From: Acidobacteriota bacterium
GTDB taxonomy: Bacteria; Acidobacteriota; Vicinamibacteria; Vicinamibacterales; UBA8438
Direction: 5' to 3'
DNA: 59,414 nt
Assembly (NCBI GenBank): GCA_009861545.1
Contig: VXME01000118.1
Location: forward strand, 1-59,414
Positions 53,501-59,414 of the stretch are shown one piece after another (the stretch's first letter is position 1; each line of letters opens with the position of its first letter). Position numbers and translations under genes: made by a program. The notes under the pieces were generated by a model, which worked only from the letters and a program-made list of their open reading frames with translations, made no database searches and was not told the DNA's origin.

Positions 53501-53813
53501 GCAGCCTGCCCCTGCCGGACTGGAGCACGCCATCCGTCAGGCGGGCGGGCAGCGGTTTCGTCCCATCGTCCTCACGTCGCTGACCACCTTCGCCGGCCTG
53601 GTGCCGATGATGGCCGACCGCAGCATGCAGGCGGCGTTCTTCATTCCGATGGCGGTCTCGCTCGCCTTCGGCGTGCTGTTCGCCACCGTCATCACGCTGT
53701 TCCTGGTGCCGGTCTCCTACGCGATCCTCGACGACGTGCAGCGGTTGCCGCGGCGTCTGACGGGTTCTACTCGCTGGCGCCCTCGGCCATCATCACCAGC
53801 GTCGGCAGGATGA
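50583..53813 (+). CDS. RND efflux permease (B)
   Basis: This 1076-aa RND protein starts MNRAIGWLAHNPVAANLLMV. It has LGIVVDDAIIVGENI (about residues 392-406) and VVVNDSLIMVDFIN for the proton-relay helices. It is clearly distinct from A and A'. The last 19 residues are encoded antisense to the end of the A gene, and the tail TRWRPRPSSPASAG looks like read-through rather than conserved protein. It is divergent from A' and convergent with A. Confidence 0.9.
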   Translation: MNRAIGWLAHNPVAANLLMVLIVASGLTGAASVTEEVFPELDLRRISIQVPYLGAAPEEVESGVVVRIEEAVQNIDGVQQIVSTASEGSASVIVELETGADAQRVLDEITNNVQAITTFPIETEKPIIRELVTRNQVTDVAIAGAADVATLKSIAELVRDGLVALPEVGQVEIVSVPPYEISIEVSEVALRRHRLTFDQVANAVRRSSLDLPGGSVRTRRGEILLRTIGQAYSGADYERLVLWTRPDGSRLLLGDVATVVDGFAETDQRARFDELPAVTVSVYRSGDQSALDVAAAVRDFVRRADAWLPEGVTLTVWQDQSLVLTDRLAIMFENGAAGFMLVFVVLALFLDMRLAFWVSLGIPICFLGAVALMPGLSLSVNMVSCFAFILVLGIVVDDAIIVGENIHRHQEQHGDGLRGAVDGAREIGKPVIYAVLTTAVAFMPLLFVTGGFGQMFQVVPLVVVPCLLFSLIESLGILPAHLAHGRRRARAGSWRRLQQRIAGGLLWCVRNGYEPALDAALRWRYVAAAVGLAALILTGGLALGGWTNFQFAPAIENEFMTASITMPLGTPADATSAAVAKFEAGAARLRATLEENTGFDYFRHLATTIGDQPVLARGATGGRVGRINADVVAASNIGEVTIELAPAETRSYTSEQLGLLWREETGPVPEAVAIELRASLLSAGEDVNVEFSGRNLERLRAVADALKGRLAEYAGVYGIADSMQAGKAEMRLDIRPAAETLGLTLEDLGRQVRQAFYGEEAQRIQRGRDDVRVMVRYPREQRRSLGNLEAMRVRTPNGGEVPFSQVALVEPGRGFASIRRIDRSRAVNVTASVDPQVSSAGALVADLRERILPQLLAEFPGVFYAFRGSQQTQQEAVSGLRVGFVLAVILIFGLLAIPLRSYAQPLIIMGAIPFGLVGALWGHILMGLDVTFMSLLGLVALTGVVVNDSLIMVDFINRARHAEGAESRGPDGRQPAPAGLEHAIRQAGGQRFRPIVLTSLTTFAGLVPMMADRSMQAAFFIPMAVSLAFGVLFATVITLFLVPVSYAILDDVQRLPRRLTGSTRWRPRPSSPASAG

Positions 53814-56800
53814 ACAGAATGAACGCACCCGACAGGACCAGGCCGCCCACCATGCTCACCACGAACGGCACGAGGAATATCAGGTCGTCGCTTCGTTCGT
53901 AGAGCATGGGCGACAGCCCGAGGATGGTGGTCGCGGTCGTCAGGAACACCGCCCGGAAGCGGTGCCGCGCGGCGGCCGACGCCGCGGCGATGGCCGGCAG
54001 CATGTCGTTCTCGCGGCGAATCACGTTGTAGCGGTCCAGCAGCACCAGCGCGTCGTTGACCACCACCCCGAAGACCGCGATCAGGCCCAACAGCGACAGG
54101 GCGCCCAGGTTCCACCCGAGTACCCAATGCGCGAGGACCGCGCCGGCGAACGCGATCGGGAAGCCGGCCACGGCCACGAGCGGCTTCCAGTAGCTCCGCA
54201 GAAAGGCCGCCATCAGCGCGTACATCGCGATCAGCACCACCGGGACCAGCAGGCCCAGCGTCTCCAGCATGGCCCGCTCGTCCCGCGCGCCGCCTTCCCG
54301 CTCGACGCTCAGGCCCGGGTACTTCGCCAGCAGTTCCGGGATGAACTCCCGGTCGGCCCTTCGCCGCGCCTGGATGGGAGTGAGCTCCGCGGTGTCCGCC
54401 CGCGCCTCCACGGTCGTGGCCCGCCTGCCGTCGATGCGCATCAACGTCGCCTGGTCGCGGCTCTCGGTCAGATTCGCCACCACTGACAACGGCACCTCGC
54501 CGCCGCCGACGCGGCGGACGCGCTCGCTGGACAGCGCGCGCAGATTGCTCCGCCGCTCGCGCGGGTAGCGCACCATCACTTTCAGCTCTTCGTGGCCGCG
54601 CTGGATCCGCTGCACCTCGAGGCCGTGGAAGTTGGCGCGCAACTGCGTCCCGATCGCGGCCGGCGTCAGGCCCGCCGCCTCGCCGGCCGGGGTCAGCGAG
54701 ATATCCAGGTGCCGCTTGCCCGGCGACAGGCTGTCGGTGATCTCGTAGAGGCCCGGAATCGTCGCCAGGAAGGCCCGCAACTCGCCGGTCGCCTTCCGCA
54801 ACGTCTCCGCGTCGTCGTGCTTCAGCGCGTAGGCGACGGTGGGCCGGGACCGAATGTCCGTGGTCACAACCTCCATCCGCTCCAGGTACGGGAGCTCGCC
54901 GATGTTCCGGCGCCACGCCCGCTCGATCTCCGCGGGCGACGCCTCCCGGACGGGCCGCTCGTTCAGATGGACCCGGACGCCGGCGATATGGCTGCCCCTG
55001 GACTCTCGCGCAACCGCTCGCGGCGACATGACGTCGCCGGCGAGAATGCTGACCGCGTCGATGGACTCCCCCGGAAGCTGCTCGTTCATCGCGTACGCGG
55101 CGTCCACGACCTGCTCGGCGGCGGCCAGCGTCGTCCCGAACGGCGTGCCGACCGGCAGGCGCAGGTCCACCTCGACGTTCTCGGGCGGGTTCATCTCCGC
55201 ATCGAAGACAATGACGCGCACGACATCGGAGCCGATCAACAGCAGGGAAAACAGCACCAGCGCGGCCCCGGCGGCCAGCGTCGACGAGCCGTGCCGCACG
55301 GACCACGACACGGCCGGCACCACCGTGCGATCGCGGATCCGGTCTATCCAGTCGCACACGCGGGCCTGCACCGTTCGCAACGGTTCCCGGCTCCAGCGCC
55401 CCTCGTTCGAGAGGTGGGCCGGCAGAATGAAGAACGCCTCGATCAGCGACACGGAGAGCACGAAGAGCGCGACATACGGAAACACGTTCACCAGTTGCGT
55501 GACGGTGGCCGTGACGAAAAGGAAGGGCACGAACGCGAGCAGCGTCGTGCAGGCGCCGATGGTTATCGGCCCCACCACCGCCCGGGCGCCCGCGGCCGCC
55601 GCCTCGGCCCCGCGCTTGCCGTTGTCGCGTTCGGCGGCGATGCTCTCGCCCACCACCAGCGCGTCGTCGACGACGAGGCCCACCATCAGGAAGAACCCGA
55701 TCAGCGTCGCCAGGTTCAGCGTCAGGCTCGCGGGGCCGAAGAACAGGAGCGAGCCGACGAACGAGAACGGGATGCCGACGGTTATCCACGTCGCGGCACG
55801 GAGGTCGAACACCAGGAGGAGCAGGACGAAGACCAGGATCACGCCGGCCAGCCCGTTTCTGGCGATCGACGACAACCGGGCGAGGGCCGGCTGCGCCTGG
55901 TCTTTCCAGACGCCGACCGCGACATCCTGCGGGGCGTCGTAGCTCGCCAGCCAGCTACGAATGTCGCCGGTCATGGCGGTGAGCGACTGCTGCTCGGTGG
56001 CGTCGACGCGAATGAACACCGCCGGCGCGCCGTTGACCTCGGAGACGATGTCGTCGTCGACGAACCCGTCGCGGACCTCCGCCACGTCGCCCAGCGTCAC
56101 GATGGTCCCGTTCAGCCGCGTGATGAGCGGAATGCCCTCGAACTCCTCGCCGATGCTGCGCTTGGCGACCGTGTGCAGCACCACCCCGCCGGCGTCGGTG
56201 CGCAGCTCCCCGAACGTGAGATTGAGCGAGGCCCGCTGCACCGTGCTCGACACCTCGGCGATGGACAGGTCGTTGCGGCGCAACTCTTCCTCGCTCAGCT
56301 CGATCGCTATCTCCCGGTCGCGCGTGCCCCGCAGGGACACCTGCGAGACGGAGGGCAGCTCCAGCAGCTCGCTACGCACGTCCTCGGCCGCGAGCCGCAG
56401 CTCGTTCTCGTCCACCACCGACGACGAGACGACCAGGGTCATCGCCTCGATGGACAGGCGCGCCAGCTCGATTTCGGCGCGCTCGGCGTTCAACGGCGGG
56501 AAGTTCTCGATGGCGTCCACCGCGTTCCGCACGTCGTTCAGGACGGTGTTGTTGTCCGCGAAGGTCGCCAGCTCGATGCGTGTGCTGCCCCATCCCTCGT
56601 TGGCGGTGGTCACTACCCGCTCGACGCCGGCAAGCCCGATGACGCTCTCCTCGACGCGGCGGTTGATGTCCTGCTCCACCTCCTGCGACGACGAGCCGGG
56701 CGAGCGCACGGTCACGAGAATCGTGCGCAGATCGATTTCCGGGAAGTTCTGCACGGCGATCCCGAACCCGGACGCGATGCCACCCACGACGAAGACCGCC

Positions 56801-56904
56801 ATGAGCAGATTGGCGGCGACCGGATTCTCCGCGAAGTAGCCGATCAGACCCTTGCGCGCGGTGGTCGCGGGCGGTGCCGTCCCCGAAGTGTCGGTGGTGG
56901 ACAT
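53767..56904 (-). CDS. RND efflux permease (paralogue A)
   Basis: This 1045-aa protein has the same layout as A' with long identical stretches, for example GLLVPVVLIAMYALMAAFLR and RDREIAIELSEE. RND motifs VVDDALVVGE and VVVNDALVLLDR are intact. It follows the adaptor gene by 14 bp in one operon, so A is probably the cognate permease and A' the copy. ATG 56904 is chosen over 56910 for correct spacing from GGAG. Its 3' end overlaps B by 47 bp in convergent orientation. Confidence 0.9.
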   Translation of the reverse strand: MSTTDTSGTAPPATTARKGLIGYFAENPVAANLLMAVFVVGGIASGFGIAVQNFPEIDLRTILVTVRSPGSSSQEVEQDINRRVEESVIGLAGVERVVTTANEGWGSTRIELATFADNNTVLNDVRNAVDAIENFPPLNAERAEIELARLSIEAMTLVVSSSVVDENELRLAAEDVRSELLELPSVSQVSLRGTRDREIAIELSEEELRRNDLSIAEVSSTVQRASLNLTFGELRTDAGGVVLHTVAKRSIGEEFEGIPLITRLNGTIVTLGDVAEVRDGFVDDDIVSEVNGAPAVFIRVDATEQQSLTAMTGDIRSWLASYDAPQDVAVGVWKDQAQPALARLSSIARNGLAGVILVFVLLLLVFDLRAATWITVGIPFSFVGSLLFFGPASLTLNLATLIGFFLMVGLVVDDALVVGESIAAERDNGKRGAEAAAAGARAVVGPITIGACTTLLAFVPFLFVTATVTQLVNVFPYVALFVLSVSLIEAFFILPAHLSNEGRWSREPLRTVQARVCDWIDRIRDRTVVPAVSWSVRHGSSTLAAGAALVLFSLLLIGSDVVRVIVFDAEMNPPENVEVDLRLPVGTPFGTTLAAAEQVVDAAYAMNEQLPGESIDAVSILAGDVMSPRAVARESRGSHIAGVRVHLNERPVREASPAEIERAWRRNIGELPYLERMEVVTTDIRSRPTVAYALKHDDAETLRKATGELRAFLATIPGLYEITDSLSPGKRHLDISLTPAGEAAGLTPAAIGTQLRANFHGLEVQRIQRGHEELKVMVRYPRERRSNLRALSSERVRRVGGGEVPLSVVANLTESRDQATLMRIDGRRATTVEARADTAELTPIQARRRADREFIPELLAKYPGLSVEREGGARDERAMLETLGLLVPVVLIAMYALMAAFLRSYWKPLVAVAGFPIAFAGAVLAHWVLGWNLGALSLLGLIAVFGVVVNDALVLLDRYNVIRRENDMLPAIAAASAAARHRFRAVFLTTATTILGLSPMLYERSDDLIFLVPFVVSMVGGLVLSGAFILFILPTLVMMAEGASE

Positions 56905-56918
56905 GCCCATGACTCCCT

Positions 56919-58103
56919 TCAGTTGGACGGCGGCGCCGCGTCCGTCGCCTCGACCGCCAGTCCTTCACGGGCTCCCGGCAGTGTGCCGACTACGACCCCT
57001 TCGCCCGCCTCGAACGCCTGCACCACCCAGCCGGCATCCGTCCGGCCGAGCGCCTTCGGCGCAAGCGCGCTCAGCAGGCCGTCCCGGACCACCCACACGC
57101 TGTCGCGCTCCTGCAGGACCGATTCCGGCAGCACGTACACGTCCTTGTAGACAGGACCCTCGATGGCCGCCTCCACGAACGTGCCCGGCGCGGGCAGCGA
57201 GTCGGGATGCGCATCCGCCGCGAACTTGAGGAACACGGACGCCAGGCGGGTCCTGGGAGCGACCACCGAGGAGACGCGCACCACCCGGGCCTCCCACGCC
57301 GCCATCTGGCCAACGATGCGCGCCTTCCGCCCGATCACGGGATCCAGGTACTCCAGGTCCCGCGGCTCGATGGGCACGTCCACCTGCAGCGCCCCCGGGC
57401 GGTACACGACGCCCAGGCGCGACGACGGCCCGCCGACCAGGTCCGCCGGGCCCACCAGCTCACCCACCTCGACGTCCGAGCCCATCACCCGCCCGTCGTA
57501 CGGCAGGGAGATGTTCGTGCGCTCCAGTCGCAGCTCGGCCAGCTTCAGGTCGGCTTGCGCCCGCATGAGCCGCGCTTCGGCCTCCGCGATGGACGGCAGG
57601 CGGCGGACCGACTCGGACGGCTCGGCGCCCGGGTTCTCGCGCTCGAATGTCCGGATGTCCTCTTCCGCACCGGCCTGCTCGACCCACACTTGGGCCTCGG
57701 CCTCCCGGACCGCCATTGCCGCCGCCTCGACCTGCAGCTCGAACTCGGCCGGGTCTATCCGGATGAACGGCTCGTCGGCCCTGATCGACCCGCCGTTGCT
57801 GAAGTCGGGAGAGACCCAGGCGATGCGGCCCACGACCTCGGACGCCACCCGCACCCGCTCCTCCAGATTCACCGTGCCGGTCAATTCGACCGTCAGCGCC
57901 TGCTCGGTCGGGGCCGGGTGAATGACCCTGACCGTCGGCCGGGCGCTCTCGGACGCCGGACCGGACGCGGCGCCTCGGTCTACGCGGCCGGGCGCCCGTG
58001 CGAAGAACAAGGCGACCGCGATCAGGAAGACAATCGCGGCCAACTGCGCGTAGCCGCGCCATTCGGTCCCGCCGGAGCGGTTCGGTTCTTCTGCCATTTC
58101 CAT
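56919..58103 (-). CDS. RND periplasmic adaptor (membrane fusion protein)
   Basis: This 394-aa HlyD-type protein has one N-terminal anchor (QLAAIVFLIAVALFFA). The first barrel and lipoyl strands (VELTGTVNLEERVRVASEVV) lead to a helical hairpin (AMAVREAEAQVWVEQAGAEE to EARLMRAQADLKLAELRLER), then the second lipoyl half (NISLPYDGRVMGSDVEVGEL) and beta-barrel. It links the permease to an outer-membrane channel, which is not encoded in the window. ATG 58097 is an alternative start. Confidence 0.9.
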   Translation of the reverse strand: MEMAEEPNRSGGTEWRGYAQLAAIVFLIAVALFFARAPGRVDRGAASGPASESARPTVRVIHPAPTEQALTVELTGTVNLEERVRVASEVVGRIAWVSPDFSNGGSIRADEPFIRIDPAEFELQVEAAAMAVREAEAQVWVEQAGAEEDIRTFERENPGAEPSESVRRLPSIAEAEARLMRAQADLKLAELRLERTNISLPYDGRVMGSDVEVGELVGPADLVGGPSSRLGVVYRPGALQVDVPIEPRDLEYLDPVIGRKARIVGQMAAWEARVVRVSSVVAPRTRLASVFLKFAADAHPDSLPAPGTFVEAAIEGPVYKDVYVLPESVLQERDSVWVVRDGLLSALAPKALGRTDAGWVVQAFEAGEGVVVGTLPGAREGLAVEATDAAPPSN

Positions 58104-58609
58104 GTTCCTCGGCTCAAGCCAGGTTTCGCGAGGGGGAGGCGGCTTCGAGCCCGCGCGTGTTTCCGCGATGGTCCGCGTGTCTCAGTGGGCCGCGGCGGGG
58201 GCGGTGCTTGCTGCGCGACGCCCGTTCGCGAGTGCTCACGGCAACCGGGTTTCGCAACTTCGACCTCTCTCGGACCAGAATGGGATTCTGCATGGGACAA
58301 TGCTGCAAGTCAACGTGACTGCCCGAGTTGTTCAGGCTCGAGAGGGCCTTTCGCGGAGAGCAAGAACCCGAGAGGCGGTTGCGGGAGACCCACGTCGTAT
58401 CGTGTTAGCACGACATTCGCCAGGGAGATCGTGGTCGACGACGCGGACTGCCATGGTTCGTCAGCCGGGTCTACGGACCGGCCCTGGAGGCCGCGCTCCG
58501 CTGGCGTTACGTCACGGCGGCGCTCGGGCTGGCCACCTTGATCCCTGACGGCGTCGTCATCGGGACCTTGCGGCGCCCGCGACCACGCCGGCGGCAACTC
58601 CTCGGACTG
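58104..58609. other. 506-bp intergenic region with no intact gene
   Basis: Apart from the degraded RND fragment at 58425-58570, I see no convincing gene, hairpin terminator or promoter here. Short overlapping ORFs on both strands lack ribosome sites and family resemblance. Confidence 0.6.
58425..58570 (+). pseudogene. Degraded RND permease fragment
   Basis: On the plus strand, 58454 onwards reads WFVSRVYGPALEAALRWRYV then TAALGLATLIPDG. Permease B has NGYEPALDAALRWRYVAAAV at residues 511-530 (the start of TM7). Just before, in another frame, REIVVDDADCHG recalls B's LGIVVDDAIIVG (residue about 394). So this is a remnant of a B-like permease with an internal deletion of roughly 110 codons and frameshifts. 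Confidence 0.6.
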
Positions 58610-59414
58610 CTACGGAACACGGCGCCCCTCCGGCAGCGCGAACGCCAGCAGCTCGCCCGGCGCCTGCGGGCCGCCGACGGCGACCACCACGTACTGCCGG
58701 CCATCGAGCAGGTAGGTCATCGGCGTGCCGGTCTGCGGCGCCGGCATGTAGACCGCGCCGGCGTCGGCGCCGGTCGCCTTGTCGTAGGCGCGCAGCAGGG
58801 CCCCGCGCCGGCCGTCCGGGGTCGTGACGAACCCGCCGTCTGCCTCCTGCCGGCCGCCCTCGCCGGAGATGAGCAGCGTCTTCGTCGTCAGCGTGCCGAT
58901 CGGTCCCTTGCGGCCGGTGCGCGGGAGGTCGACGCCCTGCAGAGCCGGGTGCTCCTTCACCCAGTCGGGCGTGTCGCCGTGGGCCACCTGCCAGACGATC
59001 TCGCCGCGGTTCAGGTCGATGGCGGTGATCCGGCCCCACGGCGGCCGCATCAGCGGGAGGCCCTGGACGGTCATGCCGGGGCCGCCGGCCGGCAGGTTGA
59101 GGAAATCCATGTCCGAGCGGCGCGGGTCGTTCTGCATCGAGAGGATGCGGCTCAGGGTATGGGAGAAGACGTAGAGGATGCCGGTTTCCGGGTCGTAGGA
59201 GCCGCCGGGCCAGTTGGCGCCGTTGGGGACGAACAACGTCCCGAGCTTGTCGCCGTCCCCGCGCGTGATCGGCGGCGTGAAGACCGGGCCGAAGCGGTAC
59301 TGCTGGACGATGCGCAGCGCCTCGGCTTCCAGCTCCGGGGTCAGGTCGATGATCTCCTCCAGCTCGAACCCCTGGCGCTCGAAGGGCGGCGGCCTGGTGG
59401 GGAAGGGCTGGGTG
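58610..59414 (-). CDS. PQQ-dependent dehydrogenase-like quinoprotein, C-terminal part
   Basis: The frame is open to the right edge, so the N-terminal part is outside the window. The visible 268 residues include the quinoprotein blade signatures NGANWPGGSYDPETGILYVF, WGRITAIDLNRGEIVWQVAH and GALLRAYDKATGADAGAVYM. MTYLLDGRQYVVVAVGG lies near the end. The family oxidises alcohols or sugars in the periplasm with PQQ as cofactor. An internal TTG at 59236 is not the true start. Confidence 0.88.
   Translation of the reverse strand, partial: TQPFPTRPPPFERQGFELEEIIDLTPELEAEALRIVQQYRFGPVFTPPITRGDGDKLGTLFVPNGANWPGGSYDPETGILYVFSHTLSRILSMQNDPRRSDMDFLNLPAGGPGMTVQGLPLMRPPWGRITAIDLNRGEIVWQVAHGDTPDWVKEHPALQGVDLPRTGRKGPIGTLTTKTLLISGEGGRQEADGGFVTTPDGRRGALLRAYDKATGADAGAVYMPAPQTGTPMTYLLDGRQYVVVAVGGPQAPGELLAFALPEGRRVP

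Overview
The window is about 70% GC with a strong G/C preference at third codon positions. Gene content includes multihaem-type and P460-like cytochromes, a quinoprotein dehydrogenase, an Anbu proteasome homologue, an MCE/Mla lipid transporter and a three-gene RND cluster. This suggests an environmental, respiratory, diderm bacterium. My best guess is Acidobacteriota (Vicinamibacteria-like), but that rests on overall flavour and not on a marker gene.

Layout. 108-2780 (minus): a cassette of an AAA ATPase, a Toprim protein broken by a 13-bp tandem duplication, and an HNH endonuclease with a phosphorothioate-DNA-binding (SBD-like) domain; it looks like an anti-phage or restriction island. 2831-7491: MatC/SLC13-like permease, then trkA-trkH potassium uptake coupled to sixA. 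7508-11982: orphan RHH regulator, aromatic amino-acid decarboxylase, secreted PTP-like phosphatase, an OsmC protein with an in-frame TGA at the catalytic position (predicted selenocysteine, with a SECIS-like hairpin), and a DUF255 protein. 12032-16540: a two-TM SLATT-like protein with an overlapping polyproline micro-ORF, transketolase and gamma-glutamyltransferase. 16545-19967: DUF488, HEPN-like, Fic and VapBC genes ending at tRNA-Gln(CUG), with two copies of a 52-bp palindromic repeat.

20058-25783: transglutaminase, Anbu and a truncated alpha-E remnant; monofunctional transglycosylase; MBOAT acyltransferase followed by an SGNH/peptidoglycan-binding protein. 25948-29978: BON lipoprotein then mlaE-mlaF-mlaD. 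29985-38566: P460 cytochrome, feoB with a membrane-anchored DtxR-FeoA fusion, DUF4920 protein, and haem-containing redox proteins. 38635-43793: small accessory genes (one frameshifted), a cytosolic trypsin-like protease, glutamate dehydrogenase, aldo/keto reductase and a secreted hydrolase. 43954-47252: gltX and glnS. 47260-58103: RND efflux cluster with two near-duplicate permeases on the minus strand, a third permease between them on the plus strand, and one adaptor. A degraded RND fragment lies upstream, followed by the C-terminal part of a PQQ-type dehydrogenase running off the right edge.

Most interesting points: the predicted selenocysteine OsmC protein; the ATPase/Toprim/phosphorothioate-HNH cassette and its possibly reversible frameshift; the SLATT-like/polyproline pair; the eroded Anbu operon; and several -10 hexamers so close to start codons that leaderless translation is likely.
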